64,000 nt of DNA. Source: Lutraria lutraria (Eukaryota; Mollusca; Bivalvia; Venerida; Mactridae). The translations under genes were made by a program, and so were the position numbers. Below are positions 12,201 through 23,812 of this stretch, piece after piece (the stretch's first letter is position 1; the number at the start of each line of letters is the position of its first letter). The notes beneath the pieces were generated by a model, which searched no databases, was not told the origin of the DNA, and worked only from the letters and a program-made list of their open reading frames with translations. The DNA lies in the NCBI GenBank assembly GCA_964023205.1, contig OZ026851.1, forward strand, positions 20,343,528 to 20,407,527, in the 5' to 3' direction.

Positions 12201-15200
12201 CTGCACTTTCTACGAATCAGCAGTATGGGACCCAATCTGATGCTGCTAGGTTCCAGACTATGAGTCCATCACATGTCAACTACCAAGGTCAGCAAATTGT
12301 TCCAGTACAACCTATTAAACCAAAAGGTCAGTATTTGTAAAAAGTTCTTTGTCAACATATTTGTAATGTAATACCATTGATCATAAATTAAAGTGTATGC
12401 TAATGGTTAGGTTCTATTTAGTGTCAATAACTGAATCTTTCTTTACAAGAAGTATTAATCACCTTCAAATGTTTGAGTTGTGATGTGAAGTATGAAGATT
12501 TATCAGAGTGTTGCCACTGACTTGATACCAACATGTAGCCTGCAAATTGCACTCTATTTTTGCACTTCCTGGTAATATTTCTAGGGTTCTAGGTTTGTTG
12601 CACTCAGAGTTTGTTGTGTATATGACTGTAAATAGTTTCCAATCATGTTATTATTTTCTTTTTAAGAAGCTGAGATTAAACCATCTACACCTGTTAATGT
12701 AGGTCCGGTAGGTCGACAGATATCTCAAACATCAGATCGTTGTATGGTACCTGTTGATCGTCAACTATCCACAGCTTCATCTTTAGATGAAATATTGTCA
12801 TCTAGTCCTAACGCTAAACATGAAGATGCTGAAAGCTTCCTGGCTCCTAAGGTAGCAGACATTCTGATTTATACAAATTGTACATGTTTCATGTCATCAC
12901 AGACTATAGCTTCATATACCAGGAGGATATTAATCAACTTTTGTCTAACTTTTGGGGGATTTCAATTATGACGCTGATGTCCGTCTGTCTGTTAGCAATT
13001 TCGTGTCCTCTCTGTAACTCTTTAAGCCTGCAAAGGATTTTGAAGAAACTTGACTCAAATGTTCACCCGATCAAGACAACGTGCAGAGTGCATGTTTCGG
13101 AAGGCTCAAGGTCAAGGTCACACTTGGGGGTTAAATATGACTTGTTTCATGTCTGCACTGTAACTCTTTAAGCCTGGAAAGGATTTTGAAGAAACTACTA
13201 GTACCCCATCAAGAAGACGTGCAGAGTGCATGCTTGCGTCAAGGTCAAGGTCACACTTAGGGGTCAAATATGACTTACTTTGTGTCTGCTCTATAACTCT
13301 TTAAGTCTGTATTCGTGCTCATGAAATTCATGCACATTCATGCACCCCAAAGTACCCCAAAAATAATGTTTTTACAGTATCAAATATACCTCAAGTTCGA
13401 TAACCAGCCCAATTGGCCCAGACATGTCTGAGTTATGCCCCTTGGCGCTTTGAAAAATGAATTTTGACGGGCGTATTTTGTGACCTGGCACTCTTGTTAC
13501 ACTTTGTAATGTATATTCTGTTTATTGAAGGTATTGACAGCTCAGGAGATACAACAACAGAAGGAAGATCAACTGAAGAATTCCAGTCAACATCCACAGC
13601 TGAAAGATCCTTACAAAGATAAACCTAAACTTGACAAATTTGTTGCTGAAGTTGAAAAATTGGCCAAATTTGTTGAAGGGTTTGAGAAACCACTTTGTAG
13701 TGGTCCTACACCATTAGATGTTATATGGAAGGTATGTCGAAGTTGACTTATAGTTCTTTTAGTCTGGTTTTGTGTTTGCATGTCTCTAAAAAATGTTTTT
13801 ACTTTTATGTCTGCAGAGCTTTCTCATTTGTTCCAGAGTGAAAAGTTTCATTCCTTTTATGTAGAATGTTTCCTTGTATAAGAATCATAGTATACAAGAA
13901 AAAAATACTAAACTGGCAGACACACCCTGAATGTGGCAGACACACCCTGAATGTGGCAGACACACCCTGAATTTTTCTATTTTGTTATAAATGTTCGTAC
14001 TCGTATTTGCAATGAATTAATTAAACACCTTGTTTGCTCTTAGACTATAAAAAACTAAGAATGCTGAGCTCACATGTTCATGTGCTAAAATTTTGCTACA
14101 ATCATTTATAGATTTAAATGTTTGTTTGGAACAGTATTAATGAATACTAGTATTTATTAGCCATATTTCTATGGCACACAGCAAAGAAAGGTACAATGTA
14201 TTTTAAACTACCGTTAGACTTTCAGAATGGCTAAGTATTGTATATTATTGAATTTGTATAATCTATATACTTATGACCAAATATTAGTATGCACTAGCCG
14301 TCTGTGAGCTAAAGTCCCGCCTGGGATCAGATACATTATACATGTGGCAGCTTTCTAGCTTATAGTTTATAGAGGGTCTGTGGTTCTACTCTGATTTTAA
14401 AGGTGTTCAAGATGGAAATGTCACCAAATGACTTGATGCAACTTAAAACCTAGTGAAAAATGCTTATAATTTATGTTTTACATATTGTAGGAATTGATGG
14501 AAGAACAAGATAAAGCTGGAAGAAGTCAACGTTTAGCAATAGCAAGATGTTATCCTATGAAAAACAGAGATCAAGATATTATGCCATGTAAGTACCAGTA
14601 GTAGAGAAATGATTGTTGGTTACATTGTATGTTCATTCATATGTTTATCAGATTGAACTTAGCTCATGGTAGAGTGTTTGGTCTGTGGACCTAGGGTTTG
14701 TGTGTTTAAACCCAGGGTACAGCACAATTATGCTTGCTGTGTGATTTGGTTGAAGCTATAATTTGTAAGGGCATTCTTGTTAAGAATTTGATAGTTACAT
14801 GGTATGTACAGTACTGCACGATTATGTGTCTGCAAATCGCGTTCCCCTTGTGATTGTAATCGACTTTTTATCTGTACTAAAAACTACCCTTTAAAACTTT
14901 AAGCAGAAGAAGATATCATTTAAGTGACTATGAGGTAAAATTGACCAAATGTGTCCATCATGTTACTATAGGATATACTGATAAATGAAAATTGAACCAA
15001 TAGTAAGAATGTATATATATTGTATTATGTTATAGATGATGATTCAAGAGTTCTATTGACCACCCTGAAAGATGACTACATCAATGCTAGCTGGATAAAT
15101 GTATGTACCAGTACATGTAATACATTGTTGTTATGCATCATTATATTCAGGTTACAATTTGGAGTATGCAGTTCTTTTGTTTAAAAATTCTGGTGATTTC

Positions 15201-18200
15201 TATTAAAAGTGGATATTCCATTTTTCTTAGCCCGTAGGTGAAAAGTTAGAATTGTTCTAGAATTAGCAAGTTAGAAAGGCCTTTATTTTTATTCATAAGT
15301 ATATAAATTGATACCAAAAAGATTTGAGAGGTTCCACTGTGTCTCTCCATATTATAACTGACTGTCTCTGATTTCAGGATTTGTCGCCATCTTGCCCGAA
15401 GTTCATTGCGACCCAAGCTCCACTTCCTGTCACTTTAATTGATTATTGGTTTATGGTCTATGAACAAGGTGTAGAAGTACTGGTAGCTTTATCTAGTGAG
15501 ATTGAGAGTGGGAAGGTAAGAACTGTTATACTTTACAACGTGGATTTAACCTGATCATTTAATATTTTTGTGGACTTCACAATATTGCATAATAAATTTA
15601 CAGCTTGTTAGACATCGGATTTATATACAGTCAAACCTGTGTTAGCAGCCAACTCTGAATAAAGGCTGCCCTTTGAACAAAGGCCATTCTTATAAAAAAA
15701 ACATTGAATATTTAGAACAAAATGACCTTCAAATAAAGGTCTTTGTCAATAAAAGCCACACCCTGTCTTTCCCAAGGCTGGCCTTTGTGGACAGGGCTGA
15801 CTGTTCTAGTAATTGAAGCTGATTTAGTAAAATTTCAGGATTTTTACCAACCTTGCGATTTTGTATAATAACTAAATAAAGCCTTTTTCATTATCAAACA
15901 ATGTTTAGCCCTTTATTTGGATCCTTTATATGGATTTAGGGACTTTTTAATAAATTTTAAACATTTATTTTGAATGAATGCACATACTCTGTTAGATTTC
16001 AGAATTGACATTCAATGCTGTGTCCCACATGCAAAATAGAGCCCTTTTTTATTCCAGAAATTTCCAGCATATCTGCCTAAGGTGAAAGGTGAAACAATGG
16101 AACATGGGACAGTACAGCTTACACTTCAAAGTATCAAACAAAAACCATTCTGGACGGAAAGAATTCTACATTTACGACATGCTGAGGTTTGTAATCAGTT
16201 TTTCTGTCTGTAATGATTTTTTTTACCATTATCTTTAATATTAGAATGATTATTTGTGTCAGCCCAGTACACATTGTTTGGTACACTGAATTAGTTTAGA
16301 TTTTAGACTCAAAGAAATAGAATCCTGTATGGAATTGTTTATGTTTACAGGACACTGTAAACAGATATGGCTTACTGTCATAGTTTTCATGGAGTAATCA
16401 CAGACAAATATATTTTTAATGTGGTCTAAATGTAACTCTGTGATTACAAACAAATATTTTGTTAAGTGTGGCCTAACGGTTAGAGTAGAAAAAAACACAT
16501 TCTTTTATCATTATACCCCAGCAAAAAAAGTTTGAGTGGGGGTATATTGGAGTCACTCTGTCGGTCGGTCAGTCGGTTGGTCGGTCGTTGGTCGGTCCAT
16601 TCGCATACAATATCACAAGTTTGTGGAGCGAACTACTTTCACATTCTTTAAGTGATTGCTATGAAACTTGAAATATGCTATCACTATGAAGTGTGGATGT
16701 GCGAGACACAATTTTCATGCCAAGGGATTCACTCATTGCCGAGTTATGTCCCCTTGAACTTAGCCGTATAGTGTACTTTTGCGTTCTTAGGCCTCGTTTC
16801 ATCAATATATTCTTATCTTTCGTAAGATTCTTTCCTACAAAGACACTTACGACAAAAGTTACGAAATTCTTAAACCGTTTTATTAACTATTCTTATCTAA
16901 ATGTGTAAAGACCGCGACACAGTCTGCACGGGTAAAGTTTATTCACCGGGCCTAGCTATGTAAATAAGAAAAATGCACTTGATTCTATACATATGTTATA
17001 TAGAGAATTTTATTTTATTTCTCAACAGATTTTTGTAAATTATATACCAAATTAAAGATGAAGCTCTAATCTTTCAGAAAATGTAAACTATTTGATATAT
17101 ATTAACTGAAAATATGTTTTTAAACAATGTGAACATTGACTCATGATAAATGTGTTTTTGAGTCGCTCAAACTTGCACATACGAGAATTACTTCGCATGC
17201 CTATGTATGTTGTGCATGTCAGATAAAATTATTATCGTTTGACCAGTAAGATTCCACAGCAAGATTAGGAGAAAACAGTTAATAAATACGAAAACTCCAA
17301 ATGTATTTAAATATCTATTAGCTTATTTTTCATTTTTTATCATGGAAAATATGTATTATGGCTATTAAACACGCATATGATTGGTTAAAGAGAAATGCAA
17401 AAAAGGTTTCTTTTGAAGATTTGTTCACGGTCTTAAAATAAGTTTTAAAAATATCAGATTGTCAAAAAGTTATAACATCAGCGTAACAAAAAGTGAACAA
17501 TATAAAAATGCCATCTATTTTGAAAGCTAATATTATGTCTAACAATCGTTATCACGGTGTTTGAAATAAATGCATTCAAATAAAAAATGTTTGACAGTGC
17601 CTCTAATCCCTGCTAATACAACTGAAAGTTCACCATTTGAGTTCTAATTTAAACTAGAAATGTGTCCGGAGGACACGAATGCCTCTCCGAGAGCTATGTA
17701 AAAAGGGACCGTAACTACTGAGAAAATGTTTGAAATCGATCTTGACCTGCATTATATTATTATATTCATTCATGTAAAATATGAAACCAACCCTTGAAAT
17801 ATTTCTTGAGTTATTGCTCGGAAGCCAAAATTTGAACAGACGGACACACAGCCGCACGGGTGGACAGGGGAAAAACTTTATGCTCTTCCACAATTTCAAA
17901 TAGCAGGCCATAAAAAATCCAGAACCAAACAACAGCCGGGGTTACATTCTTCCTTGTGTGCATAAAATTCATTTGTAGCTGGCTACGCCCTTGAACATGA
18001 AACTGAATTTCTTTTCCATTATTTACGAATATCTTGAACATTGCACTCAACAGTCTTAAAATAAAAGGCCGTCACGTAATAATAAAGGCAAAAGCCGCGT
18101 TTTCTTATTTTTAAGACAGCCCATGAGCTATCGTAAAGTTAAGAAAGAATTGTTCCCAAACTTAAGAATTCGTAGCTGAGAAACTATTGATGAAACGCAT

Positions 18201-21200
18201 TTTAACGCTAAGAAGGGAAATAAGCCACTTCTTACTAAAGAAGTGGCGTAAGATGTTTGATGAAACGAGGCCTTAGTGTAAAAGTGGCAGCGAGGGTATT
18301 AGTCACTTCTATGACAGCTCTAGTTTACTTTGGATACATTTGGGTTAGGTTGTAATAACATATATATAACTTTGAATGTGGAAACATTATTTGCTGGACA
18401 GTACCTAAAAATATGCATAACATTTTGAATATTGATTTCAGACAAAGACTGGAAGAACTTTGGTTCATCTGGAATATAGTGCTTGGCCAATCAGGTAACA
18501 TATTGATGTAGAATTCAGCAATGTGTTGAAAATTGTCAAATTGACAAAAAGTAGTCACTTGTATCTTTTGTAAACAAATGTAACATCTAGCTAAATTTGT
18601 AATCATGATCATGTGATATGCCTGTTTCTACATTGTTTTTAGACCTAATAAAGCTGTGACTGGATAAACCTGGCTTTATCCAATCACTAGGCCACATGGT
18701 CTGCTTTATTTCGTCCCTTTGTATTACTACACGCCGTAATCCACTCGTTATACAATGTGGTGTGCTTTTTATGTTATAAAATCATACAATGTTATACAAA
18801 TAACGTATAACGTATTTTATTGAGTTTTTATTCCATATAGCATTGACATTGTAAGGGACTATTTTATTGATGCGTTATGTTGCTGAAGGGTTATGAGGCT
18901 GTTAAAGAGATGCATAATGTATGTTTTTCAATTCTAGTAAATTTTTTAGACTTATTTCATTGTAGAAACAGATATTTTGCTGTAGAAACAGGATAAATGG
19001 AATACATGGTTGGTGCCGAGATGGAGAAAGTTTATCCGGTTCAGCACAAAAGCTAAAATAGGCTCGCCCATTTCAACTGTCTAAGCCTCACCGGATAAAT
19101 CTCTATGTATACCTGTTGCTTAAAAAAATTGTAGATACGTTCAGCCACTGTCATTTACTAGTATTGTTTAACTCATAATTGTCCATCTACTTTCCAGTGG
19201 ATTTCCGGATAAAGTCTCCCATCTACTACAGTTTATAACGGAAGTCCATAGTTTCTATAGACAACAGAGAAGTCTGCTTAAACCTATAGTTGTTCATTGT
19301 GGGTAAGTAATGGGAAGTTTTCTGTGTACAGTAAATATGGTCATAGTGATCTTCTTGTGACCCAGATAGTTATTTCACTATTTCCATACGTTATTTTATC
19401 CATTACATAATTTATTATTATACCTCAATTTCATTTACAATGTAAATCTTAATCTTCCATAAGCCACAGTGACATATAAGTACTGTCAGACCTGGCTGGA
19501 AAAAATTTACTGTCAGAAAAATACTGTCACCCGCTACCATAGGTATGGAATGTTCGAAAATTATACTGTACCATTTGTGCATGCGCATAATCTTTTTGTA
19601 TTTCCGATGTAAACAGATTACTAAATCATCAATAATGGTTAGAATAGTTTTTCAGTATAGTAAAATAAATGTTACATGTCCAACAGGGTGACAGTAAATT
19701 GTCAACTTTCGAAAATACTGTCAGCCTTGGCTTTGCCTCATTTGACAGTATTCCCTCAAGTTGACAATTTTACTGTCACCCTGTCAGGCATGTATTATTT
19801 ATATACTGTCACATAGATGATAGTAAATTTTTTAAGTATTTTCTTGAAAAAAGTTTGGGGTAATAAAATAAATAACACATAGCTTACGTTGTGGGTAACA
19901 GTAAAAATGTCAGCCCTCGGAAAGTACTGTTACCCTCGGCCAAAGGCTATGTGTTATTTATATACTGTAACATTGAATTATGTTAAGAAGGCATTGGTGA
20001 GAAAAGATAATAACTTCACTAAATCTGATTGTTCACTATGACCAAGTTTATTATAACCTTATCTCAACTTATGAGCAGGGCAAGTGAAAACCTTGTTCCC
20101 ATTATTTCATTTGTTTACACTTCTGTCCTTCAGGAATGGTGTTGGTCGTACTGGAATGTTTGTATTGATTTATGTTGGAATGCAGGAAATTAACCATGGC
20201 GACGGTATCATAAACGTACAGGAAGTTGCCGGGAAAATGCTATGGCGAAGACGAAGTGTTGTTTTGAAACAAGATCAGTTGAAATTTTGTTACGAGGCTA
20301 TTCTGTATTATGCACAAGATGTGCTTGCTAAAGGTACAAATTTCTATCATAGAATTTGATTCTGATTTTAGAAATGTCATCATGTGATAGCTATGTTTAT
20401 GAATGTCTTTTTAAAAAAAAGTACTTCTATTGTGAAAACTCCTGGTTAGAGCGTTGGTCTACTGATTAAAAGGTTGTGAGTTCAAGCCCTGGGCGAGGCT
20501 CACACTGTCTGTGACAAATTTGACTGTGGATATAAGATCCTATGTTGAATTATCCTCCACCTCTGAACTATGTAAGGTAGCTTTGCAATAGTCCGCAGAT
20601 AGAATGTGGTTAGTACTGGTTAAAGCCTAAATGAAGTCCGGGGAAGCTGGTTAGGATAACTGCCACGATAGTACAGAACTAATGTTGAAAATGGTGTTAA
20701 ATCCAATGAAATAAATAAATAAATAAACTCCTAGTAGTGTAGTATAACACCAGCTTAAGTTTTCTATTCATCTTTTTAATACTATGATAGCTTGATTATT
20801 TAGACAGGGATTTGTTGATGAAATTATTGCGAGTTTGAGACATGATCATGGAATATTTCTTAAAATTTGCATAAAAATATTACATCTGATGTTGGTTATG
20901 AAGGAGCAGTTATGTATTGGTTGTTAACCCAGGAACTTTGACTTCTTAATTGTTTTATTCTGCTTAGTATTTTAATTCATTTGAGTCAATAAATGAATGT
21001 TTCCATATTTCAGAGGGTATCTTAGTTCACAAAGCTTCTTTTGGAGATCAACTCCCAAAGCCAGGGACCAAATCTGTTGGGTGGGAACCAGGACAAGATA
21101 TTTTGTTTGGTTCCCTGAGCTTCACAAACTTGCAGAGTAACATTGCTAAGCTGGGAAACAAATCAGATTCCAGCAGTTCAAACATTGATCAAAAGTTGGA

Positions 21201-21759
21201 AATGTTGAAAAAAGGTGAAAATATCGAAATGAGTGAGGGAGACAGATTGATTGGTGAAAATACTACAGTAAATACTCAGAAATGTGGGATGTTGCCTCAA
21301 AGTGGAAATTCATTACCAGATGTTGTTCAAAATCCTGGTATTACTCTGGAAAGAATGTCAGCAGAATCTGTGATAAGTGAAGTTGGTATAGAGCAAAAAG
21401 TCTCTGGTGCTGCAGTGAATGTTTCCAAAGATGTGTCGAACATAATGGATCTCAACAATAGAGATTCAAGTTCGTCTTTGAAAAGTCTCGACTCATTTAG
21501 TTCGCAAGGGGTAAAGCAATCGTCGGCGACCTCATCCCCCGCACATCAGAGTCGAGAAGTGTCAAGCAGTCCCAAGCCCGAAGCTATTTCGTCATCACTT
21601 GCCGAATTACAAGATCCGACTAAATTCACGATTGGTACAAGTGAAGGAAGTAAAAAAAAAGTAACTAAAGCTGATTTCACTGGAGAAAAGAAAACAAATG
21701 TGGAACAAGACCCTAATGATCCCTTGAGTTCCCTTGACCCCTTTTGGACAGTAAAATGA
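246..21759 (+). CDS. PTPN23: HD-PTP / PTPN23 (myopic) orthologue, 5' end outside window
   Basis: This is a BRO1-domain, tyrosine-phosphatase-like scaffold of the ALIX family. Known orthologues act on endosomes with ESCRT proteins to sort ubiquitinated receptors. Exons read from splice signals and frame: 246-385, 1263-1354, 1963-2167, 3012-3172, 3945-4096, 4470-4663, 5582-5641, 7338-7498, 8297-8463, 9418-12326, 12667-12851, 13531-13731, 14491-14587, 15036-15100, 15378-15515, 16058-16186, 18442-18494, 19198-19302, 20134-20333 and 21014-21759. All junctions are GT-AG and every phase matches, giving 2052 residues and a TGA at 21757. Order: BRO1 end and V domain (window residues 1 to about 314), short linkers, Q/P-rich region (about 445-1413), PTP domain (about 1540-1804) and tail. 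The last residues, DPNDPLSSLDPFWTVK, match the vertebrate HD-PTP C-terminus. The start codon and most of BRO1 are upstream. The protein would be much longer than human HD-PTP (1636 aa), mainly because of the Q-rich exon. Confidence 0.93.
2493..2980. repeat. Foldback MITE with an internal 75-bp tandem array
   Basis: The left end has 'aacctccctacaacagcc' and the right end 'catggaggttacactgta', the same terminal sequences as the short element at 5969-6135. Between them, a 74-76-bp unit containing 'tagtatactggctgtaaca' occurs five times, starting at 2612, 2687, 2761, 2837 and 2913. The array lies in the intron between the exons ending at 2167 and starting at 3012. The simplest reading is a MITE whose interior has been amplified. 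Confidence 0.7.
3361..3616 (+). mobile_element. tRNA-headed SINE, family B
   Basis: The head has box B-like 'gggtcgtgggtttgagccc' after a box A-like stretch. A body with 'gttcttcccaggaatgatgc' follows, and the tail is 'aaacaaacaaacaaa'. A second copy lies in the opposite orientation at 50783-51030. It sits in a PTPN23 intron. The body may be one of the conserved central domains known from mollusc SINEs; I could not compare it. Confidence 0.75.
4642..5421 (+). repeat. 26-copy 30-bp minisatellite carrying a 5' splice site
   Basis: Exactly 26 units of 30 bp run from within the exon ending at 4663 into the following intron. Every unit contains AAAG|GTATGT or a near variant (GTATGC, GTGTGT, GTATAT), a strong donor match. 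All units are open in the PTPN23 frame and would encode NKYRPKGMYY repeats, so splicing from any unit to the acceptor at 5581 stays in phase 1. A three-unit higher-order pattern (Tyr, Tyr, His at one codon) covers the middle. One unit has AAA to ATA. The first donor (4664) is taken as the constitutive one because it gives the family-like linker. Confidence 0.95.
5969..6135. mobile_element. Short foldback MITE, TA duplication
   Basis: The left end is CAGTGTGACCTCC and the right end is the complement of CAGTGTAACCTCC, flanked by TA. It is 167 bp long and non-coding. The interior is a single copy of the unit amplified at 2553-2955. The TA duplication and CAGT ends suggest mobilisation by a Tc1/mariner or pogo-type transposase. 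Confidence 0.75.
7338..8463 (+). other. PTPN23: PTPN23 linker exons before the Q-rich exon
   Basis: Two exons, 7338-7498 and 8297-8463, join through phase 0 and encode a Pro/Ser/Gly-rich linker of about 109 residues. It includes the motif MFDGPKLKDYLPFMKP and ends in SPDHVR, leading into the large exon at 9418. Linkers of this type in HD-PTP carry short binding motifs for endosomal and cytoskeletal partners. No specific motif is assigned here. Confidence 0.85.
7556..7960 (+). repeat. Dispersed mollusc-type repeat ('gggtatattgg')
   Basis: This begins near 'tatacgaccacaaacaaagt' and contains 'gtatattggagtcactctgt', imperfect 'gtcggtc' runs and 'gagttatgtgcccttgaact'. The segment at 16513-16786 shares these blocks in the same order. 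It lies in a PTPN23 intron. It is non-coding despite a 74-codon open stretch. Confidence 0.6.
8527..8683. mobile_element. 157-bp foldback MITE, TA duplication
   Basis: Perfect terminal inverted repeats, CAGTCAAACCTGTG and its complement, are flanked by TA. The interior has complementary 'aaaggccatcc' and 'ggatggccttt' blocks, so the whole element can fold into one hairpin. Relatives lie at 15628-15803 and 56329-56500. Confidence 0.8.
9418..12326 (+). other. PTPN23: 2.9-kb Q/P-rich exon of PTPN23
   Basis: A single exon encodes about 970 residues dominated by Q, G, P, S and N, with many GQ/QGQ steps and polyglutamine runs near 11404-11460. It replaces the shorter Pro-rich region of vertebrate HD-PTP. 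Splice phase is 2 on entry and 1 on exit (donor GTCAGT at 12327). If the intron were retained, a stop would follow within five codons. It is a probable disordered scaffold or condensate-prone segment (inference from composition). Confidence 0.9.
12945..13500 (+). repeat. Dispersed repeat with internal duplication
   Basis: 'aactctttaagcctg' followed by 'aaggattttgaagaaact' and 'gtgcagagtgcatg' occurs in at least two tandem versions with 'caaggtcaaggtcacact'. The end is 'tgacgggcgtattttgtgacctgg', shared with the repeat at 62965-63228. It lies in the intron between the exons ending at 12851 and starting at 13531. Confidence 0.6.
13917..13972. repeat. Three tandem 20-bp units in an intron
   Basis: 'tggcagacacaccctgaa' is repeated three times at a 20-bp period within the PTPN23 intron after the exon ending at 13731. 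No function is suggested. Confidence 0.85.
14640..14725 (+). repeat. Decayed tRNA-like SINE head
   Basis: 'ttagctcatggtagagtg' (box A-like) is followed by 'ggtttgtgtgtttaaaccc' (box B-like). No intact cloverleaf or clear tail is seen. It lies in the intron after 14587 and is probably an old SINE fragment, not a tRNA gene. Confidence 0.35.
15628..15803. mobile_element. Diverged foldback MITE
   Basis: The left end CAGTCAAACCTGTG is identical to the element at 8527. The right end has drifted ('cagggctgactg'). Internal 'aataaaggctgccctttgaa' matches complementary 'aaaggcc' blocks. It lies in a PTPN23 intron. Confidence 0.65.
16513..16786 (+). repeat. Second copy of the 'gggtatattgg' repeat
   Basis: Contains 'gggggtatattggagtcact', an imperfect 'gtcggtcg' run, 'aagtgattgctatgaaact' and 'gagttatgtccccttgaact', in the same order as 7556-7960. 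It directly abuts the Harbinger-like element starting at 16790. Confidence 0.6.
16790..18272. mobile_element. Harbinger-like non-autonomous element, TTA duplication
   Basis: Perfect 16-bp ends GGCCTCGTTTCATCAA and complement are flanked by TTA at 16787-16789 and 18273-18275. The length is 1483 bp and no transposase reading frame is seen. Subterminal copies of related sequence ('gatgaaacgcat', 'cttacgacaaaag') suggest internal repeats. A 3-bp TTA/TAA target duplication is typical of the PIF/Harbinger superfamily. It lies in the intron between the exons ending at 16186 and starting at 18442. Confidence 0.8.
19480..19985. repeat. Palindromic 'ctgtca' repeat region in an intron
   Basis: Two successive foldback blocks contain 'atactgtcagccttggcttt' near 19720 and 'aaagtactgttaccctcggc' near 19930. 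Complementary 'gacagtaaattgtcaact' and 'agttgacaattttactgtca' arms surround the first. It is a mobile-element remnant of unknown type between the two exons that split the PTP signature motif. Confidence 0.5.
20441..20728 (+). mobile_element. tRNA-headed SINE, family A
   Basis: The head retains 'ggttagagcgttggtctact' and 'ggttgtgagttcaagccc' (boxes A and B). The body contains 'cctccacctctgaactatgt' and 'ggggaagctggttaggataa', and the tail is 'aaataaataaataaataaa'. A reverse copy is at 33520-33816. Confidence 0.8.
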
Positions 21760-23430
21760 TTTAATGTTGTGATGTTGATGTATTTGCATAAATGAAAAAA
21801 TCTGTGTTATTTGTGAATGTGTAGTTATTCATTTGTGGTCCATCCTTTTCATATTTTGAATTATACTAAAACTTGAAAGATAAAGATGTGATATTGATTT
21901 TAAGCTTGAAAGTTATTTGGAGCCAGGCTGATATATAGCTTTGTATGTGCGCCTACTATAACCTCATCCAGATATAAGATAATTGTTGAAGAATGATTGA
22001 TTCCTGCACTGCAGCATAACCTTTTTTGTTATGTTGATACGTTTTCAATTTAAATGCTTTAAAATTCTAGGAAAGTTTGATGAAATAATTGAAATTGTAG
22101 GACACAAACAGGTGCTGTTATTAAACACATTATAATCATTTATAATGAATTTTGTGAAGTGTGTTACATTGTATGGTAGTACTATGTTTGTATGCTGTTG
22201 TTTACACCCTGATTTGTGTACCTGTAATAGTGTGGTATTCAACTCGTATTGCATAAATTCATAGATATATGTTGTTATTTAATAATAAGAATATAAATAT
22301 GTTGATTTTATTCATATCTGATTCTGAGGCTATTAGTAATCTCTGGACTTTAAACCTTTGTTGTATATTTTAGTGAATGTTCTAAAACACTTATTCAAGA
22401 ATTAAAGATCTTTGAATTAGTAAAACTTGTGTAAAAATGGCAGAGAAAAATATTCTTAGGCACAGTTGGTCTTATTGCAGAGGTCAATTTGATCTATGAA
22501 TGATAAGTATGTGCAGAAGTATGTTTATTGTTCACATGGTGGACTTGAGTCTAAGATGGCCATAAACTTCTGTATTACTATTGTTCGTGAGTGTAATTTT
22601 TTTTCTCAAATTTGCACTCCTGACTTCTAGGTTAATTACCTAAATTGCTTTTGTTTTACTGCCACAATACTGGTCAATATTTACAGCTCCCACAGGGTGT
22701 TGATCTACAGAGGTTGTACTGTACCTAAAACAATGACAGACATAATTTATGTTGTAAATAGTTCATGTAATCAGTCTTTATACTGAAATAATTGTAGTGT
22801 TTGAAAAGTTTTATATTTTCTGATGACATGAAGCCATAATTTTTGAGTTTTTTCTTTGACCTTTGCTCTCACAAATTATTTGTAATATTTTGTTGTGAAT
22901 TTTGTGGTTTTGTGCAATATCTGTTTTGCATTCCATATGTTTTTATGCCAGACACAATGCAACTAGTTTTTTTTTAAATTTGTACTTTACTTATTTAAAT
23001 GGATTAATTAAGTAACATATGAAGTTGTACTGCTCTGATATATATTTGTATTGATAAGGGAAAATTCTGAAATAGAATGTTTTGAAAGGTTTTTGATTTT
23101 GGATTCAAATTTACAATAATTTTTTTCCAAAGATACTAAACAAAAAAGTTGATTTCTAAGTTAGAGAGGTCAGAGTTCAGATGATTCTAGATAAGAGGGG
23201 TCTGTAGTAGAGATGTAGGGATTAGGTGTGGTTCCATTGTATAAGATAAGGTTTGGAGGTTCAGAGCTGTGCAAGTTAAAGGCATTACATTATTTTGTGT
23301 CAAATCTTTGTATAGTTATAATTATGTATGTATTACCAATATGCTATGACTTAAATGTTGAAACTTCTGGTTTTAATTTGTTATTTTGGCATTGTCTTAT
23401 ACTAATAAATGTAAAATATGTTTACCTCCA
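21760..23430 (+). other. PTPN23: Probable 3' UTR of PTPN23
   Basis: AT-rich non-coding sequence after the stop at 21757-21759. The first clear AATAAA is at 23404-23409, followed by T-rich sequence, so the transcript may end near 23430. Earlier ATTAAA-type signals (about 22392) are possible. Confidence 0.45.
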
Positions 23431-23497
23431 GCCTTGACCTCATTCTATTTCATGTGAAGTTCCTGTTCATTTGCTGATGGCTTTACTTGTCAAACTA

Positions 23498-23812
23498 GTC
23501 AAAGACCAGTAAATTGTTTACCATACAAATTTGTATATACTGGTCAAACACCAATAAATTGTTGATCAAACACCTGATAATGCTGGTCAAGCACCAATAA
23601 ATTATTGATCATACACCAATAAATTGTTGATCATACACCTGTAATGCTGGTCAAACACCAATAAATTGTTGATCATACACCTGTAATGCTGGTCAAACAC
23701 CAATAAATTGTTGATCATACACCTGTAATGCTGGTCAAACACCAATAAATTGTTGATCATACACCTGTAATGCTGGTCAAACACCAATAAATTGTTGATC
23801 ATACACCTACCA
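23498..23812. repeat. 42-bp tandem repeat downstream of PTPN23
   Basis: The unit contains 'gtaatgctggtcaaacacca' and 'ataaattgttgatcataca'. Four regular units start at 23641, 23683, 23725 and 23767, with diverged copies to the left. Open reading in the minus frame is only the repeat translated. Confidence 0.9.

Larger units (their letters stand above)
14491..20333 (+). other. PTPN23: PTP domain exons of PTPN23 with degenerate catalytic loops
   Basis: Seven exons encode the phosphatase fold: MKNRDQDIMPYDDSRV (substrate-loop region), DDYINASWI, FIATQAPLP, DYWFMVYEQ, the WPD-loop region AWPISGFPD, the signature VVHCGNGVGRTG, and LKQDQLKFCYEA. The Cys and Arg of HCx5R are present. The usual SA after the Cys is GN. 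The general-acid Asp of WPD is Ile, and the canonical Q-loop Gln appears to be Leu. Human HD-PTP already has a weak or inactive phosphatase, and here the general acid is missing outright. The signature motif is split by the intron between 19302 and 20134. Confidence 0.88.

Noticed and set aside
20441..20530. tRNA gene
   Set aside because: Boxes A and B are present, but the sequence continues into a SINE body and AT tail and has a reverse copy at 33520; no intact cloverleaf.
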